This document shows, piece by piece, positions 1-11,200 of a stretch of 64,000 nt of DNA. The notes under the pieces are model-generated. The model searched no databases. It had not been told where the DNA came from and worked only from the letters and a program-made list of their open reading frames with translations. The DNA lies in the NCBI RefSeq assembly GCF_905147045.1, contig NC_065911.1, positions 5,084,001 through 5,148,000 on the forward strand. Reading direction: 5' to 3'. Each line of letters begins with the position of its first letter. The first letter of the stretch is position 1. This stretch comes from Nymphalis io. Lineage: Eukaryota > Arthropoda > Insecta > Lepidoptera > Nymphalidae. Both the position numbers and the translations under genes were made by a program.

Positions 1-102
1 TTAGAAAATTAATATATCTATGTAAAAGCTATGAGAATTTAACTATTTGATAATACATTTAAAGAGATTTTCTTTACTTAAACGATATATTAAAGATTTG
101 TG

Positions 103-350
103 AACGGATATGCCCCAGTGGTAGAATATATGAATCTTAAGCGAAGATTGCGTGTTCAATCTTCGATAAGTGTGCTTCATTGCGTGCTTCAATCATTTTC
201 ATGTGCTCAAGTTATGTTTATAATAATTCATCTAATGATTGGCGATAAAAGAAAACATTATGAGGTATCCTGCACGTGTCAGATGCAATTCTACCCCTTG
301 TGGTGAAATAAGCTACATACCTCAAAAAGAGGGATATTGCCCTGGGTTAT
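103..350 (+). mobile_element. SINE A, old diverged copy
   Basis: Recognisable head ('atgccccagtggtagaat'), middle ('ttcatgtgctcaagttatg') and 3' end ('gtggtgaaataagctacat'), with many substitutions. Confidence 0.7.
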
Positions 351-765
351 TATATATTTTATCAATTTTGTTTTTATAAATATATAATATTATAATATGA
401 ATAACTTTTGTTATACATATATTATGAAAATAATTACAAAATTATCAAAACATGCTTAGAATCACGTCCAAGGATTTATTGAATTATTTTGTCATTTAAA
501 ATTTTACGATTTTATAATTAACTAGTTAATTGCCAACTTCGCATTATCGGGTGCTAAAAAGATTTCATCTGCTGATATATATTAAATATACCTACCAACA
601 TACAGCTCGCCCTTGACATTTTGTTTAACATTTGAAAAGTTTCCTTTAAGCTATATTTGGAATCGACAATTATTACTTAGTACAAAATTTCTCGTTATAT
701 ATACGTAGGTACATAGGTAGCTATATCACCTGCGTTTAGCTATATATTATTTTACATCTTTCTTT

Positions 766-885
766 TATAGAATAGATCGGCGGACGAGGAAATGGACCTG
801 ATGGTTAATGGTCACCAACGCCATTGGCATTGCAAGAAATATTAACCATCGCTTACATCGTCAATGCGCCCTTCACCAGTCAACA
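766..885 (+). mobile_element. Family B 5' fragment
   Basis: Matches 'ggtcaccaacgcc' through 'aaccatcgcttacatcg' of family B, then stops. Confidence 0.75.
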
Positions 886-2583
886 TACCACAGTAAGCAT
901 TTGAAAGTCCTTATTTACATATTTGAAATAGATAGTTATGACTTCGTACAAAGTTTTTTTTTATATGTCCTACCGTATGTGTTCCTACCGTAACTGATAA
1001 ACTTCTAATTATTTTTTTAAGACAACACAATCTAGTTTTTTTTTCTTTTTTTTTTTTGGAAATGAGTTTGAATACTTTCTTCATTCAGAGGGAACCGAAT
1101 AGAAACGTTCATATTGGTTAAATGCGCGACTACAGCGCCACATGCGTTGAACTATTTTCTTCACATTGATATCCGAACTGTAGAAAATCACTGGGTCATT
1201 GAGACCCTGGCTCTTCGGGCCAAAATAAAAAGACATGGCAAGTACTTCTTGCCGGTGAAGAACAGACCGGGTAAAGAGGGCAACCCCAAGGCCCGTACCT
1301 GGACTGGCCTGGGCCAGTCAGGATGAACGAGCTCTGTGTTTTCTGTGAGGTTTATCATCATCCTCATATATAAGTACTTCCTAGTTCCTTCAGCAACTAG
1401 TAACATATGGAAGACGTATAAATAGAAGGAACGAAGACACGTGCTGGGCCCAGACTACGTAAGATATTTGGTGCTGTTGAAGGTAGGTGGTTAGACACAA
1501 TTCCCTATTGCACGTTACGCTATGGTAAATGTTTTTAGCTTATTACGAACTCAACCTTTTATATATGCACAGGGTAATATTCATAAACGACTTTATTTAA
1601 TAGATATAGTAACCGTAATCATAACGAGCCTTTAAATTGCATAATATTTCTTAGCTGCTTAAAATTCAAACACAAAAAGTTTAATCAAAAATGTAGTGAA
1701 CATTCTACTCAAATAATCTCTCATAAAAACAACATACCTAGGTACTTAATATATTATTTTTAACTGGAACAGTATGAAGAATTCTTAAAAACAATAGCAG
1801 ATATATATAGTTTTATAATAGTTTTAGCTACCATTAAATCAATTTTTTTGTCTGTTTTATTTAAGCAAACGGGAGATGAATTTTTTTTTTGAGTGACATC
1901 TCATTTGAAACTTTAAATAGAATACTTTAATAATATTAAAATTAAAGTTTTGGGACAGCAGATTAAAAGTAATTAAAAAAAATGTAGTGTAATACTTAAG
2001 CCTAAATAACAAGTACTTGTACATATATTCCTTTAATGAGGTCAAAATCAATTTGCATTATAAGCCAAGTCACAAGAGGTCTCAGCAAGACGTCATAAAG
2101 GACAGCTAGAGGCGATTAAATTTTACATCTGAGTTCCTTACTTATAGTACTAAAATTTACGTCCTCGTAAAATTATTTATTGGTAATTTGTTATTACAGA
2201 ACATTAATTAAAATATAACATCAATCAATCAGATTTATAGGTCTTATATTTCACTATTTACATATTAAAATGTTTGAAAGTTGTCTGTTTAGATGATGCA
2301 ATATGCATATTTATATAATTTAAGTAACTTTTTTTATGACGAAGTACAAGATTAAGCAATGAAATTCCGTATAGTATTTGTAGAATCATGTTTTAAATCA
2401 ATAGGCGCGGCGCATTATGCGGCGAAAGAACTATACCAAAATGATATCATAAATGATTATAAATACCTTTTAAAATGTATTTTAAGAAGTGACCGGTTAC
2501 CTATTTCTAGTGTTGACGTGAGCACAGGTAATCAACTAGTTCAATAACAAAAGAAAAACATATTATTTTATTTTTCTTGAGCT
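886..2583. other. Unclassified flanking DNA
   Basis: AT-rich. A stretch at about 1105-1500 is less AT-rich (including 'aagaacagaccgggtaaaga' and a run ending 'gggccagtcagg') and looks like an unclassified repeat relic. No supported gene. Confidence 0.4.
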
Positions 2584-2603
2584 TTTTTTTTCAGAGGCGT
2601 GAA

Positions 2604-2783
2604 GAGGCATCTTGCGGGCCGGCAAGGCGGTGATGTCTAGTGCATAACATTCTTCCGGACTGTACTGGCCGTCGTCGCGTATGGACTCAAGGAGTTGCCA
2701 AATTTCTTTGTTCGCGATGGAATTGATGTCACAGTTAGGCGGTGACATCGAGAACCAGCTCGCCTGGACTTAAGAAGGAAGGG
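2604..2783 (+). mobile_element. Family C copy with its 5' part inverted
   Basis: Bases 2690-2783 match the 42 kb copy directly ('gagttgccaaatttctttg' to 'aagaaggaaggggg'). Bases about 2617-2689 match the adjoining part of that copy in reverse complement ('ctgtactggccgtcgtcgcg'). This looks like a 5' inversion on insertion. Confidence 0.8.
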
Positions 2784-2880
2784 GGAAGCAGGAATTAGAG
2801 AGAATAATTCCTTAGAGCACTCGCCGTGATACAGTCGATTGAAAGCGCTCAGTGCTGCTATCTCACGACGCAATTGTAAA

Positions 2881-3170
2881 GGTTCAAGGGTGTTTGTGAC
2901 CTTTACGTCGCCAATAATGCGTACGGCACGTCCCTAACTCTCATAATCTGATGGGACGGCAATCCGACACGACCGGAAAGACTTCAGGCGCAGAAACAAA
3001 AGCTTTGCGTGCTTTCCGAGGCACGGGAGTGTAAACACTTCCAACTTCCAGACTCCGGGCTGCTACTGAGAATTTTTTTACAGAAAAAAAAAATATTGGC
3101 CCGACCTGGGAATTGAACCCAGGACCTCCGAGTGACCTTACATCAAGCCACTAGACCAACGAGGCAGTTG
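2881..3170 (-). mobile_element. Family E tRNA-derived SINE
   Basis: The head reads on the minus strand: 'CTGCCTCGTTGGTCTAGTGG' followed by a B-box-like 'GGGTTCAATTCCC'. The body holds 'atgggacggcaatccgacac' and 'ttccagactccgggctgcta'. Confidence 0.8.
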
Positions 3171-3834
3171 GATATATATAGTTCTGAACAAACGACCAAT
3201 AGGTAATCGTAAAATATAATATTGTAAGCATATTAGATCGAGTTTCATGGAATAGAGGGCACAAGAATCTTACACTCAGGTCACAGGTTCAAATGCGAGC
3301 AACCCCATTGACATTTTTATTTTCTATTAAATATCTGTCTATACTCACCATCATGTAGCACTCATTATGTGTATTATATAATTAGAAATGCTAATTATAT
3401 ATTAAATATTATATAATTAGAATTGCGTTGTTAAATTGCGATTAATCCATCAGTTAAATCAAGTCAATAACATTGTCATAATAATATCTGTATCTATTAA
3501 CTTAAATACAGTAACTAATATTTCTTCTTGTATTATTCTCACTATATTTTGTCTTGTTCATTTAACAATTCACTGTTTACGTGTTTATTATGCTGACATC
3601 CAGCATAGTAGTAGAATGAGTAGGGTACTTACACGTAGCCTTGTGTTGATATGTACTAATAATACTAACTAACAAATCAAATATATTAAAATGAAACCAT
3701 AGGCAATTTAATACTTTTTAATGATTTGACATATTCCAAGCACTTTCTATAGGTCCGACTTGGGATTTGAACCAATTCACAAGAGACTAAATAATAAACG
3801 AAAACAATATAAATTCAAAGGCAGTAATGGATAA
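3171..3834. other. AT-rich flanking DNA with two short tRNA-like relics
   Basis: Near 3270-3310 and 3750-3785 there are B-box-like remnants ('caggttcaaatgcgagc', 'ttgggatttgaaccaa'). Nothing else is recognised. Confidence 0.4.
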
Positions 3835-4040
3835 CATTCGCTGCTATTTTCTCACAGTTGACTGAACCTGTAAAGATTTCGATTTCGGCCACGGCGGCCA
3901 ATCTCAAGAGAGATTAGCCAACTGCGCAGGACATACTATAATGCACAAGTGTGTGCGCAAACACAGGTGCACTCTCTATTCCCTAACACTCATAATCCGA
4001 TGGGACAGCAATCCGACACGACCGGAAAGAGTTCAGAAAA
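3835..4040 (-). mobile_element. Family E SINE, body fragment
   Basis: Contains 'aatgcacaagtgtgtgcgca', 'cactctctattccctaacac' and 'ccgatgggacagcaatccga', the portion of family E away from the head. Confidence 0.75.
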
Positions 4041-4198
4041 GACTGAACCTCTAAAAAGGAAATTTAAGCAATTAAAAAATAAAGCACGTGGCAGAAGTGA
4101 AACCTTTTCGCGTCAGAAATTTTTACTCGTAAAAAAGGTTCAAAGTACTCACGCGTACAAAAGTTTCACTTAAAAAGGAGATAGGTAAATAAAACTCA

Positions 4199-4204
4199 CG
4201 TTTA
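4199..4204 (-). promoter_or_regulatory. Candidate distal polyadenylation signal AATAAA
   Basis: The minus-strand hexamer AATAAA occurs here, about 4 kb past the p120ctn stop and next to the boundary where repeats begin again. Other AATAAA hexamers lie closer to the stop (for example near 7450 and 5850), so this is only one candidate for the transcript end. Confidence 0.25.
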
Positions 4205-6624
4205 TTTAAATGTATTTAAGTGTATTAGCAACGTTGGTACATGATATTACTGGATAATACTGTCGTGGAAATATCATTTAGACGATCCGACCCGTAACAA
4301 TAGTGTCGGTTAAGTACAAAACGTATAATCAATAAAAACGTGCACTCCCTAATGCTTATAGTAAATACAACTCCATTTATGCCTCTATTACACCTATAAA
4401 TTCAATAACGGATTAATTTCAATACGGTATATGACACTACTAATAAATATATAAAACGTGAGCATTCATACAGATAGGATTTTTAATTTAATATTTTTAT
4501 AATTAAACATTCGACTATTACAAAGACTTTAAATTATCTCAAATGTCAACTCAACGTACGTTTACGTTCATTCGTTCAGAAACCACACGAACTCGCATCG
4601 CTTCGCTAGGTATAGATAATTTAACTATTATTTATATACTATAAAAAGTCACTAACAATATCTAATGCGACGAAACATAAAACAACTGAATGGAAGCATT
4701 TACGCAGCTGTTAGTATTTCTTAGAAAAACATTCAAAAATCTTAATTCGTAATCGAGTCTCATTCAAACAAATCCTTATGTCAGAAAAAGCAGTCACGAA
4801 CATTGTTAATTACACAAACCCACGATCATAGGCCCTAATTTAAATAATTTGAAATAAAAAAAAAACAAATATATAATAAAAATAAGGAAAACGAAAATAA
4901 AAACAAAACCAAAATTAAAAAATCATTCTTTAATATTCTGTGTATAATATAGGTAATTTCTTTCTTTATGTAAAAGAGCATATTTTCTATTAAAATCTAC
5001 TTACAACATATGACATGCGACAAACTATTTGATTACCACTAAATAATGTCGCAACGACAAATTAAAGATGGGTCGTTAAATAAAATTTCAATAATATATT
5101 TTTTAAATAAAATATAAATAATCGAGTATTACCGTTCCAACAAATTTATATAGTCTGCGGTTAACCACAGACAATTATAAAACATTTGAAATGTCGCGTA
5201 ACACAAACCGTGAAGTTACGACTTATATACTAGTTGCAAACTTTAAGATATCTTATTATTATCGAGTCAATAAAAAATTTGATTAATATCTATAGAAACA
5301 TTTTGAATGTTTTTTGTTTTTTTTTTTTTTAAGTAGATCATATTTTTTTTCTTATACGAAAACAAGATGTCTGATATAATAAACTTAATCAAAATATATA
5401 CTTATTGTTTGTCTTAGATATTAATCAAAACTAATACTGACCGTGAAATATGACAACTGATTAAAATCGCAGCAAAAATGATCTATACAATAATATATCA
5501 GTACATATAAAATTTTACATATATCTAATAATGCCTACAATTGTCTAATATTCTCACAAATGGAAATCATAAATTAAAATAATATATATATATAAAAACG
5601 ATTAAATAAAAATCCCTTAAGCCTAAACCGAAATATTTGTTATTTGTGAAAATTATATTAAAAAAAAGTTTCGCTTCATAGAAGCGACGTCGCCCTGGCA
5701 AGCAATATTGTATTGGAAAAAATCTGTTGTACAATCGCTTAATTTTTTATAATAAAATATTATACAAAACTTACATACTTAATCATAGACATTTAACATG
5801 TACTGCGCGGTCCGTCGACGTATGTATTCGTGCGTGAAAGAAACGGAAGTATATTTATTGCTATCCCTCTCGATTCTTTAGTATCTGAGACCGCGTAGTG
5901 AATGCTCGATGTGTACGCCGTTACTTAAATCATATAATGCACTGAATGAGGGTAGTTTGTACCAGGTTACTCAGTCAATACCGCCTACAATCGCGGACGT
6001 TTTGAAATGCATTATTGTGCATAAAATACTTCGAAAGTGAAACATCACATAAACCTTAACCGTATATATTTTTAAATATAGTATACGTTCGATTACAAAT
6101 AAATAGCTACACTAAAACTAAATTCAAATAAAACGGAGGGAAATCATCTAATGAATCGATTACTTAAACTAAAGCTGCCGACTTCACAATCGGATGATTA
6201 TATCGAGAGATCAACATCGCTATGAGGGCGAAATTTTGTCCTTTATATATATGTCATGATTACTAACATTCCTTTCGTAAAAAGATTTTAATAAACATTC
6301 GAATACAAATATGGTCTTATAGTTAGAGCGTTCTATATTTAAATTGAATGCACTTTCGTTTTTTATGAAAGTTTAGAAACGGAGCCATATTAATTTAGGT
6401 CCATTTAAAATCGATTCACAAAAGGACATACTAACAAAATCGATTTAATTTTATGAAAAAGATTATTTAATTTATATTTAAATGGATAACTATTTGATTA
6501 AACACTTATTTTTTTTAATGATTTAAATAAAGTTTAATTTATCTTCACACAAAAGTCATGTATTAAAACATATACACGTAAGTTCATAAATAATTCATGA
6601 TATTGGGCTGGTCCTTTTAATGAT

Positions 6625-6777
6625 ATAAAATTATTTTGACAGACATAATATCATACCTGTTTTGATACATCCATTCTAATAATTAAGAAAATTATATGTA
6701 CCATATCAATTCAATCAATTCATAAGCACGCCGATAAAAAAACCCTTCAAAATTTAAATCTGTCAAAATAATTTTAT
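6625..6777. repeat. Inverted repeat, 19-bp perfect arms
   Basis: Arms at 6625-6643 and 6759-6777 are perfect reverse complements (ATAAAATTATTTTGACAGA and its complement), 115 nt apart. It lies in the probable 3' UTR, where it could fold as an RNA stem. It could also be a decayed MITE; no target-site duplication was seen. Confidence 0.6.
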
Positions 6778-8163
6778 TTCAATGTACAGTCGGTCAAATA
6801 AAAAGTTGATTTTCCGATAAAGTAATAATATCTACAGATTATTCCGGCCAACAGTACACAGCATTAAAAAAACTCGATGCGTGTCAAATGCGTGTTTAAA
6901 AAACGAATATTAAAGCTTATAAAGACATCCCAATAATGCTCTTAACGCTATATATAAGACGGATATTCCTTAAGTATATAAGAGGACAATAGACACCTAT
7001 ATTACAATATTTGAAGGTCATGGAATGAATACAATATATTACAAAAACTTCGTGTTCTCTTCTATGAGCCCGTCCGTAATAGACCCTTAGATAATATCGG
7101 GCTAAGTCATCTACATGTATAGTTTAAATATATATTGAAAATATTCAAATCCTGAATATTAGAAAAGTTTCAAGTTAGCACGTAAAGGTTAAGTAAACGT
7201 TGATTTTTAATTTTACGTTATTTTCATAGTTTTACCGTTAAAAAAGTACAGTCGGCAACAACATGAACGAAAACATTATTGCAAAAAAAAAAATTATATT
7301 CGCACAAACGGGTAAATAACACATAAATAGTAATTTTTTTGCTATATTGATAAATATAAATAACATGTTCAGTATAAAAAATAAGATATTGCCGAATGTA
7401 CCTTGTAAATTGAACTTCAAGTAATTTCACAGTGACAGTGAGCCTCAATTTATTTAGAAAATGTCAGTACACAACACCTACGGGAATCCCCTTTCGATAT
7501 ACGTTTTATAATATAATGGCACGACTATATACAGGGGAATTGACTTTATAGATTTTAACAAAAAAAAAACGATTAAAATAATTGATATTATATTTATAGT
7601 GATGTTAGGTCACATCAAATAAAATAAAACCAGTGGAAGTTTATGATTTATGATGAAGTAATTATGATATTGAAACATGTCTTTAAACCTCGTATTCTCG
7701 TGTCATATTATAAAAAAATAATTAAAAGTTTTCAAAAATGTATAAAATTCAACCTATTACTTGATTATAAAAATATGATAATAATAATTAAAAAAAAACA
7801 TTTTCTCCATCACAAAAATAAATATTATTAACCTGTAATTATGATGATATTTGATAATATTTATAATAAACATCAAAATCCATATATCATTGGCATTAGC
7901 CGAAAAAAATATATCCTTAAAAAGGCAAAACAAAGTTTTTTATAGACAATACTTTATGGTTTTTTCAAACGCCACAAGAACGCCAATTCAAATGTCATAT
8001 ACACTGAATAAGTACAAAATCCTGATTTTTTAGTGACCAATATAACATCCAAGAGTTGGAGTTCAATAAAAAGCCTGAAGTTCAACATTGTAATTGGAGG
8101 TCCTGCAAATAGTCTTTACGGTGTTCTAGACCCGACTTGCAGAAATAATATTTAGTGTGACGT

Positions 8164-8286
8164 TTAGCGGCTGCTTGGTGGTGGCATTTGAGCTTGGACA
8201 CCTTGAAGGTTCATGGGTCGCCCGTTGGGGTTGCCCATACCTAACCCATCTGCGTAGTTAACATCCATGGCTGGTATGTCATCGTT
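8164..8286 (-). CDS. p120ctn: p120ctn exon 18: C-terminus and stop (residues 818-857)
   Basis: 123 nt including TAA at 8164-8166. Acceptor AATTTCCAG. It encodes NDDIPAMDVNYADGLGMGNP and ends PPPSSR. No DSWV-type PDZ ligand is present. Third positions are AT-rich here, unlike exons 16 and 17. Confidence 0.94.
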   Translation of the reverse strand, partial: NDDIPAMDVNYADGLGMGNPNGRPMNLQGVQAQMPPPSSR

Positions 8287-11200
8287 CTGGAAATTAAATA
8301 TAATTACAGTCAGTTAATAAAAATTTAGGTATATTTACTATTTTAAAATTAATTAACAATTTTTAACGCTAATATTTGAATTATTTTTATTGATTTCGGA
8401 TATGTTACAATTGATTAATATTAAAAATAATATTTATACTATAAAATCAGATATATTATTCGTTAATTTGGTGTAAATTGTGTAATTTATGACTTAATAT
8501 ATAAATTAAAAATGAAATATTATACAAAGTTTAATGCAAGCCACAATTAAAGCATGATTGTTGAAACTGTACAACTTGCATGAGATATAAATATATATAT
8601 TACACATCTGTAACACCTGTTATGAAATAAAATCATTATTATTTATATAATATATTACAAAATGTTAATTTATTAAAGTGTATGTAAAAAGGCATAAAAA
8701 GAACAAAAACAAACATTGATCTTTTTTTTTCAAAATACAATATCCTCTAACTTATGGTGCAATTAAATAATTGATATCGAAATTTGAAATAATTGGCTAA
8801 ATTTTGATCTACTTTAGCTCGAAATAAAAAAGTATTTTGGAGTCGATACGGCTAAAGTCTAAGTGTCGCATATCACAACACAATTTTTATCTTACATCGT
8901 TTCTTATTTACTTGTTACGACTAAGATAAATAAAGGTACATTTTTGACGCAATAGAAGTTTCATTTTTGCCACGTGTACTAAATCATGCACGCTCTTTAT
9001 TTTTGGCACAATAAAGAAAAAACTAATATCGTGCATTCAGCTCACCTCCCGATGCCGTCGTATGGTGCGGTCCTCGTACCTGGTGCCGCCCGTGGACGCC
9101 ATGGGGCGGCTCAGCGTGCTGTTGGCGGCGCCCGGCGAGTGCGGCGCGCCCGACATGGGCGTGCCCTGACCTGCGCCGCCACACCACACCCGTCACACGT
9201 CACATCGACACAGCGACACTCTTACGCTTACGTCTCACGTTCAATACTTAATAACTTAACTGACGCGTCTTAGACACGGAGGTCATTACGCTTAGTTCGT
9301 GTAATTATATTAATATACTCATGAGACATTTACAGGCAATCGTTTTATATGAAATTAAGCTTTGAATTTTATAATCATTGTTAGTAGTAGTTGATAAGCA
9401 TAAGAGGCAAGCCGTGTGTACTTTACAAATAAACATGATCACAACATACATACGAACGTTTTATACAATATTTACAAGACAGTACTAAACATGTCAGTCG
9501 TCGATTTAATTTTTTGTAAAATTAATTAAATATACATTTCATATAATATAATTCCAAATAGGTAAAATATTTGATAAGACACTATACATCTAACATGTTC
9601 GCATACCTATAAAACATTTGTACATAGCAACACGAGCAATGAACACTTCGCTTACTCGAATAAAATTTACATATATTACCAAATTATTTGTATTAAATAA
9701 TATTTTGTTATTTAATTATTTCTTTTAATGTGTATATTTTATTTAATAAGCCTAGTGTTGACTACTCGCGTCAGCTCTGCGTACTGACCGCTGGCGGCGG
9801 AGGGCGCGCGCGGCTGCGCGGCGCGGGCGGGGGTGAGGAAGTCGGCCTCGCGCCAGCCGTGCTTGCGGTACACCTCGCGCAGCTCCGCGTGCGACCACAT
9901 CGTCATCAGCACTTGACCTGCTCCCGGAATTATAAAAGTTACTCATTGCTCTCTCTCGCGCTCACGAAGCTAATTCGAAAAGCTAAATTCGGGGACTGAC
10001 CGTATAAGGCATTATTCTCACATATAACGTTCACAAAAAGTCGATAACAGTTCTCATTCCATCGTGCAAGTTCTCTTAACTGTTTAGCACGAACCTTGCT
10101 GTGCTGGCTTGTGAAGGAAATCGTTATGAAGATAACAAATAAGACTGAGTTAGCAATATTTTTAATCTTGTAATAAATAAGTCAATCAATCCCCTAACAA
10201 AATCAATTCCACTGATTTATTTATGAACAATATATATTATAACATTAAGTAATTTAAACAAACCGTATAACGATCAACGGTAATTTTGAGTCGAAGTAAA
10301 ATCGAATTTACACGGGAAAAATTTATTCTTAAAATAGGAGTACATAACCAATAAGGCGGTATAAGTTCAACGCTGCGCCTAATACTTCGCTACAGTCCGC
10401 TTCGTGGCCACGACTTATAAGGGTCCGCCTACTAGGCAACGAAGTTGTCTACAAGCGCTACGATCTTTTATCGTTTACTACGACACTTATACCTCTCTGT
10501 AATCCTGTTGCCCTGGTACTTCAAATACGTCTGTGGGAGAAAATAAATAAATTTATTATTATAGTCTATCTAACCTGCGAACTTGAGCACCCTGGGCGTG
10601 TGTCGGTGTCGCTGCTTGGTGAGGTTCAGCAGGCGCTCGACGCCGCCCGCCTCCAGCAGCGAGCGGGAGAACTCCGCGCTCTTCTTGATCACCTCGTTGA
10701 GAGTCGCCAGCACCGCCGCTATCGTGTCGTCCGAAGTGCCCTGGAGACACAATTACGATATATATTGCCTAGTTCTGACCCTATTGACGTTCCCGTAGTA
10801 AAAAAATATAATAAACAGGTAATTTACAGTACAGTAACAGCCTATTAATGTCCCACTGCTGGGCTAAGGCCTCCTCTCCCTTTTGAGAAGAAGGTTTGGA
10901 GCTTATTCCACCACGCTGCTCCAATGCGGGTTGGTAAAATACACATGTGGCATAATTTCCATGAAATTCGATACATGCCGGTTTCCTCACAATGTTTTCC
11001 ATCACCGTCAATCACGAGATGAATTCTAAACATAAATTAAGCACATGAAAATTCAGTGGTGCTTGCCCAGGATTGAAACCACGATAATCGGTTAAGATTC
11101 ACGCGTTCTAACCACTGGACCATCTCGTGATTAACAGGTAATTTATTCGATACATGCCGGTTTCCTCACAATGTTTTCCATCACCGTCAATCACGAGATG

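Larger units (their letters stand above)
4190..8163 (-). other. p120ctn: Probable long 3' UTR of p120ctn
   Basis: These roughly 4 kb follow the p120ctn stop codon on the minus strand. They contain no recognisable copy of any of the repeat families that are dense elsewhere in the window and no convincing coding region. Several AATAAA hexamers occur on the minus strand; the most distal candidate is at 4199-4204, just before repeats resume near 4040. The extent of the UTR is inferred, not shown. A perfect 19-bp inverted repeat lies inside it (6625-6643 and 6759-6777). Confidence 0.45.

Noticed and set aside
1114..1406. Open frames on both strands near 1.1-1.4 kb
   Set aside because: Neither translation resembles a known protein, and the region looks like a degraded repeat.
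3105..3170. Possible tRNA gene on the minus strand
   Set aside because: It is the head of a family E SINE, followed by the SINE body and not by a tRNA 3' end.
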